Source: Saxidomus purpurata (Eukaryota; Mollusca; Bivalvia; Venerida; Veneridae). Taken from it: DNA of 64,000 nt. This document shows positions 14,401 to 29,400 of this stretch, piece after piece. The position numbers and the translations under genes were made by a program. The stretch spans positions 25,617,070 to 25,681,069 of the forward strand of contig JAFMSR010000009.1 of assembly GCA_022818135.1 (NCBI GenBank), written 5' to 3'. Numbering within the stretch: the first letter of the stretch is position 1; every line of letters begins with the position of its first letter. The notes under the pieces were generated by a model. That model was not told where the DNA came from. It saw only the letters and a list, made by a program, of their open reading frames with translations, and ran no database searches.

Positions 14401-17400
14401 TGAGATCCATTATGGACTTGATAGGACCATCAGAATATTATGTCAAAAGTTATGGCCCTTGATTTATCAAAAAATGCCATATTTATCTATGTTGACACTG
14501 AATTCTTCATCTTCTCTCATCTCAAGTCATGCAGATCTGTGAATGTGTCAGAAATATTCTCAGTGAACTCAGGTGAGCAATATGGGGCCATTTTGGCCCT
14601 TTTGTTATGTCTATTTGTCAGAGACAAAGGTCACAGTTTACTCATTCCTTTTTCACTGTTTCATCAATGAAGGGGAAAGGGAAGATGTGTTTTACAAACA
14701 GCGCTTGTCTTATGCGTAGATGCACTATCAAAAACTCGCACTTTCAGTATTGCAGTATTGCGAGAACAATGCAAAAAACGCAAGCATCAGCCATAACAGC
14801 TTCCTGTTTGATTTAATATAACAAACATTAATCAATTCTCCTTCCACCCTCACAGCTTAAAATTGACAAGGGGATAGATTTATTTCAGTTCAGTACTGGA
14901 ATCAAGAAAGCTTTGTATAACTCTGTTAGATTTTGATAAATTATTGAAATACTTTATCAACTGCACAGACATTAAATGCTGAAAATTTCATGAGGAGGTT
15001 CATGAATTAACAAAAGAAATTGGAGTTAATGGAAAATAGTAATACGGAGATAACAGAACTATTTGAGGGACTGACTGCATCAGGTCTACGAAGTAACTGG
15101 AGCAGGGTTCAATCCCCGGTCAAGCAACTTGTGGTGTGTACTTTGGCAAGAGAGAAATTTTGTTTTGCCAACAGAAGATGGAGACCCCTTGGTGCAGTGG
15201 TATAGCATTCATGTCAGGATCAAAGGGTCCCAGGTTCAATATCCACCATTGCCAAGAAGTGGAAGTGGCCAAGCTAAGACAAGAGGCAAGACACAATCAC
15301 ACTCTGTTGCCTCTCCCTCCCTCTCTCTCTCTCTCCCCCTCTCTCCCCCTCTCTCTCTCTCTCTCTTCGAGGTTGATTCCATCTGGAGTGAGTTTTGAGA
15401 GCTATTATGTATGTTGTTGGAACTTCCAGAGTAAATAAATTAGTATACGTTCAATTTAGACCGTACCATTGATTGTTGATAGGGGTGGCTTACTGAAAAT
15501 TTACTGACTGAATAGTGAACAGTGCAGATCATGATCAGGCTGTTTGGATGTGCAGGCTGATCATGATCTACACTTGTTGCAAAAGCAAAATCATTTGGGA
15601 CATTAAAGGCAAGTGTTAAAGATAGTTTTGTCCCTCAGGTTTCTTTAATGTAATTGAAGTTCTTTCCATTGCCTGTTAATGACTACTAGTGAAAATTGCT
15701 GGCTTTCCCTCGCATAATTGGATTCCTCATGGGTGCTATTTCAAGAACAATTTACACTTATAAAAGTGGAGAGAATTATTGCAAGCAAGCAAAAATGAAT
15801 TAGTATGAATAAATAAAAAGTCTTACCATACATCAGTTTTTATTGAACGTCTTAATAAAATATGCATAATATTCCCTAACCAACCCATTTACATTGTATA
15901 TGTTACACCTACATCGTTGTTGTGTTTTGTTTTTCTTAATACATGTAATTTGCCTCTTTCTTCTGAGCTATTATAACAGTGAAACTTTCATAGAAATGGT
16001 GGTTTTTTTTCTTACATTTATGTCTTGGGCTACGTGGTGCAAGTGCATGAAGCAGTTTGAAATGTAGGACTAAAGACGAATGGTAATAATGGATGAGTAA
16101 TTTCCAGATCTGTCAGTCTAATTAGCATATCTTACACATTTCTTTGCCTTGTCATATGGACTTGCACCAAATTTATATATTTTCTTTGTTCGAAAATTTG
16201 TACAAGAGGACAGCAAAAGAAAGGCGTACGCCACTTAATTCGTCACATTATCAGCAAATAGGGCTTCTTATACCAGCACAGCCAGCGTACGCAAGGTATA
16301 CACGGGGATATATGCGTGGACGAAACATGTAGCCCGCAGTCTAAGTAAGGCAGTTTTCCGTTAAACCATTGGGGTCCTGATAAGACAGGGTTTACTGTAT
16401 ATAGCAGGTTTTACTGTATGTATATCAAATTCACTTCAGTAGTGTAACTGCATTTTGTATCATACACTAGTGACTGTTAACAATGATGGTGAATTTCATG
16501 TAAAAATAAAGTAATTTTACGTGTAAAAATTTGAATGGCTGGAAGAAACTATTGGGGCAGTGGTGACTTTGATTATAACGTTTCTACCTATATCTAATTT
16601 TTTGGCAAAAAGGGAGCAATAATTTATACAGTGGAAGAATTTCTTTATGTTTCCAGAAATTCAGAGTGGTACATTTTGAATATACGATGTAGTAGAACTG
16701 AAATTTAGAATGTGCTTTCAGGTTTTTTCTTAAAACAAAAAAAATCAAAGACCTAGAAAATTAAACTCAATCACGTAAGTCCAAATATTTTTTTAAATTT
16801 TATTTTTTTAAATGGAATAGCACGTGGATAATTACGAGCCAAATAAGTAATTCATTATTGTCAGCAAAACCAACAACTGCAATGATCAGAGCATTTAAAT
16901 AAGCCAACCACAAAGTTTGATGTAAAGGTGCTCAATAAAGTAGAAAACTAAAGTATGTGTAAATCAAATTTATGATAAAAGCATCTTGTTTATCTACGAT
17001 TCTTTTAAGTAGTTAAAGCAGAATTTTGATTTTAAATCAACAAAGTTTTGCTTTGCTTATCGTGGAAGAGTGATTTCTTATTAAACACGGGCACATGATA
17101 TCTTAAGGTGATCATATGACTTGAGAGAACACGTGAGGTAACAAAGGATAACATTTTTTACCACTTGTAAATTGCCTGGCGTGGTTATTTCGACCTTCTT
17201 GTTTTGAAATTCAATAGTTTGAAATGTCTTTCAACTTCAATCTAGATGACAGTTTTTGATATTGACCAGGTAAAAGGGTGACCTTTCATCCACACATTCA
17301 GTGAATTTCTTTGTTGTTTGTTTATGATTGCTGTATTTTAAAACCTGTGACTAAACAGTGGAAACCTAATTTCCCTGTCCATTTTGATAATTTATGGTTC

Positions 17401-20400
17401 AGTATTCAGTGATGTGAAAAACATATGGTCCTCAAACAATTTAAATGAAAGAAAACAGCTAGCTCTTTTTGATAAAATCAATATTTTGTAGCATTTTGAA
17501 TTAATTGATTCAGCAGCTGGTGTGCATGAAGGGGAATAACTGTAGTTGCTGATTTTATTGTTTCATTGATTTAAGCGGCTCGAGAATTTTCATTGTTTAG
17601 GTTAATTTTCCAGTTTTACTCGATAAACACTCGAATAAAAAGCATTGAAATATGTAAGAAAATGAATTATGATCATTTTGTAAAATGTTTTTGAGGCACA
17701 TACTGTTCATGAGTGCAATTACAATATTTTTAATACTTTTTCCATGACATAAGCGTCTTTCTATATTTAGTTTGACAGCATCACGCATGTGTTATTGTTG
17801 ACGAAAAAGTGCAAGAGCATGGACTCTTAGTTTTATGTGACTGTTGTTGGAAGTATATGTACAACATAAAATTGCAACAAATTATTTGTTATCTAAATGA
17901 ATTACAGTTAGTGAAATAATTGTTATAACAATAGTATGCATTATTTTAACGAACAGAACATGGTCGGAGTTGTGTTATTATTGCTGCTTTCTTGGACAGA
18001 AAGGTCAATTTCAGTGCTTGTAAATAACGAAACCTCGGATAACTCGAACTTAGGTAATATAACAATGATACTATTTGCATTTGCTCATCGTTGATGTTAT
18101 CATTTAAAGTAGGTAGAGCTGGGATTGATAGTCGTGAGGTGTTTTTCCCTCAATTTTTGTTGTTGGAGTAAGATAACTCGCATTATAGTCTAATAATTTG
18201 TTATGTGGAAGCAAGTGAGATAGTTTTGGATTGTCATCATTCTCTCCAGTAATTACCTCACTATATAAAGAGTATACTCGCAATGACGTCAGCAATAGAC
18301 ACAAAATGTCCGATGATAAAACGGGTCAAACCTTATAGTAGAATGAATGAGGCTATATCAATTAATGTATCTCTATTGATCTGTGGTTCGGTTGAATAGG
18401 TTATCCATCTTTTCAATGGTTCAGTGCCATGTCACAGAGTGACTTTTAACATGAGGGCATCCAAGTGTCAAGTTTGTATATTATCTGAGGTAACCTTTGT
18501 TGACTGTTTTGAGAGAATAATTTCCCATGATCAGCAGCAACAATCATGTGTATGTTTTACTGTCATTAGACGTTGCTTTAAGGGTGTGCAAGAAAGAAAA
18601 GAAAGGGAAGAAAATGAAAGTGAAAGATGGAGACAGTCGCTATTTAGATACATGTAAAATGTAAAATGATCACAAAGTTAAACTTTTCGAACCATGGAAG
18701 CAAGACCAATTCAGCAACAGTTACAGTGGTGTCAGGGAAGCATGCTGATATTTGGTTACTGGTTGTTAGGGTTCAATGTCAAAAGGAATTGGCAAAGAAA
18801 AACAGTGAAAAGGATGGGAAAAAGTCTTGAATTTTACTTGCAGAAAATTCTGGGAACCCAACATGTACAGACCTGAGTCTATATAAAGCTTATCAAGCTA
18901 AGTTTGATCTGTAATAATAATTTCTGTCTTTATTACCACACACCAGTCCTGAATCAACCAATAACAATTTTAATGTTGTAGAGAATCAGATAGATACAGT
19001 GCATCATGTTTGTGAAACAGTTGGTAGCTATATATATGTGATTTGTAACCTCAATAAACCTGGTTTGATGCCTTTACTAGTAGGGACAGATAAGTTCTTT
19101 CTAAAAGCAGGGCATTTTAACCTTACGTATCAGGGGCCGGCAAAAGGCATCTTCCCCCAAAAAAATTGCTTCAAAATCATGCAGTTTTGCCCAATTTGAG
19201 ACTTTATACCAGGATTTTTGCTTCCCCTTTAAACAATTTACATACTTAATTTTCCCCAAATTGAGGGGCTACAACGCCTTCCCCTAACTTGGAGAAAATG
19301 CCATGCAAGAACGGGAAGGGGACATGCCTTAACTTATGTTTTTTCCTCAATACAAACATCTTCATGTTTCACCTAAATGTCATATGAACATGATCTTTGA
19401 GATACTGTGCAAAACAGTCTAAAGTGGATTATAGATTATATGTGAATTGTACTTAATCCTTGATATCCATTTGTTACCAGGTTTTTTCAGTAAGTCTGGT
19501 ACAATCTGAGGGAAGAATGTATAAAAAAAAAACCTGCTTTAAATAGGGAATTTGTGGCACTATGTGTGCTACTAATATACTGTAGATCACTGTGAATTTC
19601 AAGCAGGGCTCTCGTTAGCCTTTTGAGACTGGGGCCAGGGTCCATATCAGGGGGGAATTTTGCATGATTTTCAAATAATTTTCTTTGAAAGGGGAATTTT
19701 CGTCATATCAAAAATGTAAAGAAAAAACACTATCAAATATCATATCCACTTTTTACTGTCAATTTTTTCCGATACGACCGGGAATTGTGCGACATTTTGC
19801 ACCGGAAATACTACGCTGACGCTATAAACTGTCCAAAACGGACCGCGGTAGTACTAAACGCCGGTTACGGTACCCGGTATCGGCTCTCAAATAATTTTTT
19901 TTTCGAGGGGGAATTTTTGGGCAAAAGGGGGGAAAAAACATACTTTTTTAAGAGGGGAATGGGGCCGATATTCGGCCCCAAATTTTGCCAAACGAGAGCC
20001 CAGAAAATTTGCAAGACAAAAAGTGTTAAATTTTTTATTACTCGATTAATTTATGAAAACATGAATTTGTGAACAAATGAACCTGTATATTTCTGGAAAT
20101 TGTCCATTGCTAGAGAACTTTGAACTAGAGAAGTGATGAATGCATGGATGAGCGCCCTTTTTAAAACAATCTGAAAATAAAGTTCTCGCAAATATTTCAT
20201 GATTTACAGGAAGGAAAAGGGGGCGTTTATTAGGATGGGTCAGATTGATATGCTATTTGTTACATGATGCTTCCATGTAATCATACTGAAGATTTATTGA
20301 TGATATTCAGGAGAAACTTACAGTTGATGGCATAATAAGACAATAAATCTAGTAACGTCAGAAAATGAATTAAGAATTTTAAGAAAATCACTGCAAAGAA

Positions 20401-23400
20401 AGCGGATTCAAAAGTGATATTAAGAAAACTGTTCAACATGTATCAGATTCTGTTACTGAATAGTGCGCTGCAATTTTAATAACAATTGTACATGTACATA
20501 TTAACGCAATTTACTGGACCTGATAATAAGTTTGTTTTACCTGTATTTGGATATTGCTAGGGACTGTCGAAATTTAATTACCTTGATCTTTTAATATTGC
20601 AATAAGCTATAAATATTTAGAGATGCACAGGTGAGAAATATGGAAAATTAGCCACATATTGATTGTTGGGGTCTAACAAGAGTTAGTAGATGTTGAGAAA
20701 CATTCAACATTATCATTCAAACTTGAGGGTGTGATCTTGACCCTGAGGTGCGACCTTGACACAGAGGTGTGACCTTAACCTTTGAAATGAAGATCTGTAT
20801 TTTATGTGCAGTGCACCTTTTTATGATGAATTATAGAGAGTATCTTGAAACTGGAAAAGAGACTTCAATTTCTTTAGAGTTTTTATGCCCCAGCTGAAAG
20901 GTGATGGCTTATATAGAGGTAGCATTGTCTGTCCTTCAGTCTGCGTGTCTTTTCATCCATCTGTCCTGCTGTTGTGAAAAGCTTAACTAGAACATGTAGA
21001 AAAGCATTGAAGGGAATCATTTGGTAACTCATATCAATTGTATTGATAGAGGACAATGAGAGGAAGCTCAGTGCACAAGAACCATAACTGTATCTTCATT
21101 AATTTTGCAGTTACTTCCCTTAGTGTGTGGAGCATAATTGAAAAAGTATTGAATGGAATTGATTGATACATGTACTTTATATTCTGATAGAAGACAATGA
21201 GAGGATGTGCTTTGAGCAAGACCTGTACCTGTACATGTAACTCTAACTCCATTAGTTATTAGTTGCTTTTTCTTGTTAGGAGCATAACTCTAAAAGTTTT
21301 GTATGGGATCAGTTGATACTAACTTCATTGATAGAGGTGTGGTGCACAAAAAAGTCATACCTGGAGGTTTGAAATTACATAGAAGGACAAAAGGAAATTT
21401 ATGGTTGTTTTTTAATGCATTGAAATAACTGTTAGTACATCCAATCAAAACTACCATTCGAGAACCTTTGTCACTTTTTAATTACAGGTCTTGTTTCAGT
21501 TTAAAACTTTTAATCTGGCCAGTGCAGTTCAGTGCGACTTAAAAGAGGGTTTAAATGTTTGCAGAATGTAAAAAATATCTTGAATCGCGTTTTTTTTTCT
21601 CCTGGAACTACCATTTCAGGAGAAATTGGAATTCATTTCTGCATGTTATAAATTGAATCTAAGATATATTTCATTGATCAATGACCAGGATGTGGCATTT
21701 TGCTAGTTTCTGTAACAGTGGTATTGATTCCCCCACACCTGCTGTCTCGAAAGTGACTTCCCTATCAACCAATCAGATTGTATCTTTTATTGCATAGAAT
21801 TGGCTGTCACATTTTGTTTTTCATCAGAACTTTATCCGTTAGTGTTTCAGTTGTTTTGAGGGGTTTTCACAATTTTTTTAACCCTTTTTTCATTCAAACT
21901 GAGCCCGTCGATGACTGGTGTACTGTACTTTAAAGGTCAACTTACACCAGACTCTTTACATGATGAGTGTTGTCGCACACGGAGGAAAAAAAGAATTCTG
22001 TTTCAGCTGCAATAAAATTTGTTAACATAAATGCATAAAGTTGATATTTTTAGATAAGCTGCAAAAACAAGATCCTAATGACAGGCATTGTTTCTGTCTG
22101 TCGTTTAGGCGTGTCTCTTCTGGATCATAGAAAATAGCTTCCATTACCAATGTATCATCATCATCATCATCAGGGTGTATGACAATGAAAAAGTGTTTTG
22201 TGTTTGCATGATTTACAGTTGTCAATGATTGATCTCATAATTATGACATAAAGATATTTGCATAAAAATACATTTTACACGCCCTTCCTGTGCTTTCTGC
22301 AATATCGTGAAAATCACCAGGCATTGCCAGGCAGGTAATGTGAAAATTGTTCAAAATGGTAGTAAAACGTTTGGGAACAGCTAACGTGCGCTAGAGTTGT
22401 CTTGCTAGAAAGTACATGTAAATGCCTCCAATTCTGTGCAGTAAGATAATTTATCATACTCGTACCCAGGTTGATTTTTTTTATCATGCTAGAATGGAAA
22501 CAGACGCTACTTTTGAGTGACGGACATGTACCATTGACAATCTCTTGGTTTGTCTTACAGATTTTTGTAATCGCTGTGACTCAGGGTCATAATGATCAGC
22601 TGATGAGTTTTATATCATTCGGAAGTAAAAACAATTTCCTGAACTGAAAGGAGGTTTTTAGCGACCTTTTAAGATGTATTAGATATGAAGATATGCAGGA
22701 AGTACAGTCTCAATATGTGATAATGAGATGTCTTCCTATGAATTTTTTTACTGGTACATATATTACATGTACAAATAGACCTACATGTACATGTATGTAC
22801 TCACATAGAGAAGTACTTTAAATTTTGAGGCTTTAGTACAAAAAAAAATCTTCCTAACCACAAGTTTAGCAAGTAGATAAGGATATTTGATGTACGGGCA
22901 AAATTAAGCAAAAAAAATTTCCCTATTAAGTTGTATAATTTCATATTTTCCTCATTAAATAATTATACAACATGTACTATCAGGGATGAATATATTATAA
23001 CATCATGTTAATATTGCAGTTTGCCCAACTTTCTGATACAATCAAATGCTCCCATTTCATTAAAAAAAAGCAGGATGTAGTTTCCATATTGACTCGGTAT
23101 CTTGAATATGAAAATAATTATTTAATGTATTTTTCTAAGTCGGACTCTGACCATCACAGAGCTTAGCTCCAACCCAAATCTCTATATATTTAAAAACAAA
23201 TATTGTCTGTAGATGAGACAAACTGGTAGCCGGTTATAGGTTCAAATTACACGAATAAACAAACTTACTGCTTCTGTTCGCTTACACTGCTCCGCAGTAT
23301 TAAGTATAGGTTATAGGTCTATATTACAGGAATAAGCAAATTCATTGCAAGGGAGCGTAAGCGAACCAAAGCAATAAGTTTGTTTATTCATGTAAATTGG

Positions 23401-26400
23401 GCCTATAACTGGCTTACAGTTTGTCCCAACTACAGACAATATTTATATTGAAATATGTAGAGATTTAGGGCAGAGCTTAGCTCTGTGATGTCACAGTCTT
23501 ACTCATATTGGAGTATTTGAGTCAATGTGGAGAAAACAATTTGCATTTTTGAATGAAATGGGGGCATTTCATTGGACCGGAAAGTAGGGCAAACCAATTT
23601 GCTTATTCCGGTAATATAGACCTATAACCTATAGATATTGCTCCAGCAGTCCAGCTACCATCAAACAAGTTAGTCATACAATGTATAAATGAATCACATT
23701 TTTTAATCATCCCAAATTATTAGTCAATTCACATGTAACTACATGTAAATTAGAAGTATTTTATGCAATTATTTCAAACTTTGCACACATGCACACAACT
23801 ATTGTACTATTCAGCCTCTCAAGATGCATAACTCTACTGAGGTTTATACTTAAAAGTTTGAATAGAATGGACTGGGCTTCCCCTTGCCTTAAATTGCTAC
23901 CACGCAAGATGATAATGATAAATTTCGGTAAAAGCAGATTAGTTTCAGCCCTTTTCTTCCAACAGGGCCAGATCAAATTTGGTGGCAAAGGGGGGGAATT
24001 TCGTTAGAAATAATATGGCAAATAATCCGAAAGCATGATAAAAAATAAGGTAAAATGTGAAAAATAATGCCAGTCGAGGCACTCCCTACCACCAGCCAAT
24101 ATCTGAACCGTATGATCCAAATTGTGCACAGTTGCGAAAGAAATCTGAGACTAGAATTTTAGACAATATCAGCCCAGATTCTAATATAAAAAAATGGCAA
24201 CACATTTTCAAAACTCAGGGAGGCCCTGCATAGGGGTCTGATGATGTTTCTAACACCATCAGAGTTTATTGGTCATTGACAGTTTTTCTCCTCTGTCACA
24301 TTGAGTAGCCCAAATGTAAAAAGATTGGAAGTGTTGTTAACAAAATAAGTTACTATGTTTACAAATTTTTTTGGAACTACAAGAGGGTCAAGGCGAAATG
24401 TACCAAATGTAAATGCAATGTTGGCAAGAGTTTTCTTAGCATGATGTAATTAATTCCAGTGAGTGATATTATCAGAAGCTACAGGTGTATAAATACACCT
24501 ATAAAACATGCTGAATCTACTGATCAGCTTTCTATAAGTGGCTCCACATACTGGTTACTGTATTCTAGTCAAAATACAAAATTTATCAAAATTACTGATA
24601 ATGCTATTTTTCGTATAAACTGTTATACCTGGAATTTTGCTTGCAAGATGGTATCTTGCTAATGTAACTTTTTCGGTATAAGTTTTAGCTTGGTTTGAAA
24701 TCATAAAAGCCTAATTCAGATTGGAGTTGAGTAATATACTGTTGTTAAAGGGCTTGATAACAGCTGAGGTATTCCGGATATGGCTTTTTTATTTGTTTGT
24801 TCAAGTCTTGACAGTGTTGAAGTGTATAAGTGATTTTAAAATCTTGCCAGGGATGTCTTGTCTAACAAAGGGGGGGGGGGGGGGTACACATTTCTATGAG
24901 TAGGTCAGTATAGTGATTTTGAAAGGTGTTGTTTATCCTTTGTTGACAGTTGGTCTGTCTGTACAGGAGGCCTTGTCAGTTTCATTTAGGGCCTACATTA
25001 ATTTTTTTATTTCTAAATATAATTATAGGAATTATGATACATATACATACCTGAGATATATATCGTTAGGCAGTATCAGAAATCATTTCTCATAAATTTG
25101 AAAAGGTACATGCATACACTGTACATGTACATTACCCTGATATACAACATTTAGTATCTGGAAATATTAGTCATGTGATACATGGTATAGTTGCATTAAT
25201 GCCTGTTAAAATTGTTGAATTTAAGGAATTTTCTTATATTTTTTTTACAGCAAATTTCAACTGTACCGGCCTTGGATATGAGGCGTTTGCATGTTTGAAT
25301 GGTTTTTGTCTCCCGTTTCAAAAGAGTTGTGATGGTGTCCATGACTGTGTAGATGGCTCGGACGAGTTTGACTCCACCTGTAGTAAGTACATGTACTTGT
25401 TAATAATGCTTACCGCACTAAACTTCAAAAATTGACTTTTCCATCTTTCATTTTTGACAGAACAGTTATTTTTTCAAAGGGGCTCTCACTGGAAATTTGT
25501 AGACTGAATTCTGAACAGTGTAGATCATGATCTGCACAGATGGGTATGCTGATCATGATCTGCACTTGTCACAAAGGCATCCCGGAGGTTGCGGGTTCGA
25601 GCCCCTAAGGGGTCACGACTGTACCTCCTCTTATGACACCAGAAATGGTTTTTCCAGGAAGCGGACTCGAGAGTGACTTGATAAGCTACATGCTTTCTTC
25701 ACATTCGAGCTTAAATAAATTAGTATAAACTAAACTGAAGGCGTAATAAATGTATTCCCCTCGGGAAATGGAGCAATATTGCTTTGACAACTGTGTGCAT
25801 TTTATAAGTGATATTGATGTTATCTGCTCCGTATTTCCCAAACCAATAAAATTGTTTTACTGAACTTCAGGTCAAATACGAAAGTCCCAGGATCTTTTTG
25901 AATTAACTGATATTGTAAAATAGATATACTGATAGGATAATGATAGAACCATGTTAAGTTCATTCTAAAACAATGTTGACATATTCATTTCTTTTGTATT
26001 CAAGTTGCTTTATCATTAAAAAGAGTTATACTAGGAAGTTTTTTTTTAATTTTTGCAAAATCATTGAAAAAAATATTGCTCTATACATGAATTTCTTACA
26101 TGTACATTGATTTAAAAAGTAAAGTTATGAATTTTTTTGGTACAAGTAAAGGTCATTTCCGCTTGGTGAGTAAGACATCTTTCTTGGTAAAATAAGAGCT
26201 ACATGTCAAGTGATCAAGGGACTTTAACTTCCTCAAATATTGAGCAGATGGCTATAAGATTAATGATAATTGGAGTATACTCACTTTATAGTGTTACCAC
26301 ATGACAGAGACATAGGGATGTTGTTTTTTGGCACATCTGTCTGTCTTTCACAAACTATGTCTACTTATAATATACATGTAATCAGGGCATCAATAATTTT

Positions 26401-29400
26401 GTCAGCTCAATCGGTCCAGGTCTAGTCCTCGATGTTGCAAACCATGTTATCCCACCCACTTTGGCAATACAGCAGAATGTCACACATATGTTTAATTAAT
26501 GCGCAAATTTAATAATTTTTGTGTCATATTTTGTGTCATGTACAAAGTCATATGCAGCCGTTGTTTGTGTTGTAGATGGAAGATTGTGCCCTTCAACAAT
26601 GTTTACGTGTTCCAACAAAACACAGCAGCAGTGTATTGCTTTGTCCAAAAAATGCGATCGGACAGTGGACTGCTTTGACGGATCAGACGAGGAGCTTGCA
26701 ATATGCGGATGTCGAACGGACGAGTTTCGATGTAAAAGTGGCGTTTGTATTCCAAAAGAGTTACATTGTGATGGAAATGGTGATTGCCACGACAACAGCG
26801 ATGAAGTTGCATGTGGTAAGTTTGATAGAAAAATCTTTCCCAGATGACTGGTCAGTAGGATGTGACTTAAGACTGTTGATGTACAGTGAGCTTTTGTTCT
26901 CTCAAACTCTGTTAAGTGAAATTCATGCTTATATAAAAGTTATTTGCTGGTCTTGCCAGGTATTTTCAAATTGTTTTACACTTTCTAAGTAACCTTTTAA
27001 GTCTTGACTGGTCCATGAATTTCGTCTATGCGAGAGCCAACTGATTGTTTTACATAGACTTATAAAGGAAAAATCCCTGGGGTCAAATTGACTATGCCGT
27101 AGGGTAACTTCTCTGTATATTATAGAGTTATAGGAAAAAACTTCACAAATCTTTTTGTTGTTACCTTGAGATGAAGGGCAATCATTCTCAAGTGAGTGAC
27201 ATAGGCACATCATGGCCTTCTTGTTTACATTATGTGCAAAACCTATTTGGAATTGGTAATATTGGCAGAAAGTATTTTGAATATTTCCCAATCCTCGGTG
27301 GACAAATGTTAATTGATTAAGAATTAATCGGATTATTATACATCTCGGAAGGAGGCTGTTGACATCTGTTTATTGCTTTATCGACTTCAAATTGCTCTTC
27401 AACCAACTTAGGGAAACATATGTTATATTAGCAAAAAAAACTTCTATGTATTGTAACACATACATGAAACAGAAGCACTATCACATATACTTTATATAGG
27501 ATGAATCCTTAGTGTAAGATTACGTACTTGCAAATTCTGTACAAGTGGTTGTCAAATCCCGATATTGCTAAATTTCTAAAGTTGACTTGTCCATGTTTGA
27601 ATTTGGACAGTGCAATTGTTTCTAGGTGTGCTCACTAAAGGTTTACTGACTGAACAGTAAACAGTGCAGACCATGGTCAGACTGCACAAAGTTATGGTCA
27701 GGCTATGCACACCATGGTCAAACTGTGCATACTATGGTCAGACTGCACAAGAAATGTTCAGTCTTTGAAAATCATGGCCAGACTGCACAAACAATGCTCA
27801 GTCTGGGCAAACCATGGTCATACTGTGCAAACAATAATTAGACTGTGCAAATCATGGTCATACTGTGCAAATCATGGTCAGACTGCAAATCATGGTCAGA
27901 CTGCAAATCATGGTCAGACTGCAAATCATCGTCAGACTGTGCAAATCATCGTCAGACTGAGCAAACAATGGTCAGACAGTGCAACTCATGGTTAGACTGT
28001 GCAAACCATGGTCAGACTGAGCAAACAATGGTCAGACAGTGCAAATCATGGTCAGACTGAGCAAATCATGGTCAGACTGTGCAAACCATGGTCAGACTGT
28101 GCAAATCATAGTCAGACTGAGCAAACAATGGTCAGACAATGCAAATCATGGTCATACTGAGCAAATCATGGTCAGTCTGTGCAAACAATGGTCAGACAAT
28201 GCAAATCATGGTCATACTGAGCAAATCATGGTCAGTCTGTGCAAACAATGGTCAGACAATGCAAATCATGGTCATACTGAGCAAATCATGGTCAGTCTGT
28301 GCAAACAATGGTCAGACAATGCAAATCATGGTCATACTGAGCAAATCATGGTCATACTGAGCAAATCATGGTCAGTCTGTGCAAACAATGGTCAGACAAT
28401 GCAAACCATGGTCATACTGAGCAAATCATGGTCAGACTGAGCAAACAATGGTCAGACAATGCAAATCATGGTCATACTGAGCAAATCATGGTCAGTCTGT
28501 GCAAACTATGGTCAGACAATGCAAATCATGGTCATACTGAGCAAATCATGGTCAGACTGAGCAAACAATGGTCAGACAATGCAAATCATGGTCATACTGA
28601 GCAAATCATGGTCAGTCTGTGCAAACTATGGTCAGACAATGCAAATTTATAGTCTGATCATGATCTGCATGGGTCATAAGGGCAAGATCATTGACTCTGA
28701 GTTAGGTATGATTTCTAGTGAAGAGTTGTTGGTCTTGATACTAGATAAAACAGTCAAATTCTAGTCATATTGAGATTGTCTTTTATTTTTTCAGATGCAC
28801 TTGTATGCAGTGAAGGTTCTTTTAAATGTGGCAAAACATGTTTGCCTAATGAACGTATGTGTGACGGCCATTTTGACTGTGGCGACAAAAGTGACGAAGC
28901 AAACTGTAACAAAAGTAGGTCGCTTTCATTTCTGCCTTTAACATGTCATTCCAATAACAGAGTTTGTTGTGATATTTCAGTCTCTTTTTTGAATAAAAAC
29001 ATTTATGCTAATCAGTCATTCAACTTTGTTAACTTGAGGATTCAATCGTTAAATCGGGGATTCTGTTTGGCTAGGAGCTCGCACAGGACTTTTATTCCAT
29101 GCAGCAGAATTTATGGGAACACGACTAGTTTATTGGATTTGTAAAGGAAAAAAAAAACCAATGCAATGTTTGTTTTCAAGATTTCTTTTAATGTTTTGCC
29201 TTTTGTGAAGAAAACTGGAATCGTTTAGAGAAAATCAGATTATTAGATTGTAACTTTATATTTGTTTAGTGTTTTGTAAGGATGCCTATATCATTGAGAC
29301 TAGGGGAAAATATATATAGTTAAAAGACTGCAAGATATTTAAATCTACTATAACTTGTATTTTACACATAACCCTACTAAATTTCCAAAGTGGACTGGTC

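Larger units (their letters stand above)
13400..25250 (+). other. 11.85-kb intron between propeller 6 and LA cluster III
   Basis: By far the longest intron here. No nested gene is supported on either strand: open frames are short and none has a recognised domain. It holds an element-L relative (14150-14612), SINE B (15036-15440), a palindromic MITE (15478-15605), a TIR element (19606-20001), a tandem element (20880-21380), a foldback (23015-23635) and a G-run of 15 (24870-24884). The stretches 15606-19605 and 21381-23014 hold nothing I can name. Confidence 0.7.

Noticed and set aside
22022..22225. Minus-strand frame with an Asp run
   Set aside because: Due to an ATC triplet repeat; no other support.
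26496..26812. Minus-strand open frames over LA exons (also at 37379 and 53862)
   Set aside because: Shadows of Cys-rich plus-strand exons.
27705..28764. Open frames such as [11 protein letters not shown] repeats
   Set aside because: By-product of the 60-bp satellite; all frames are similarly open.
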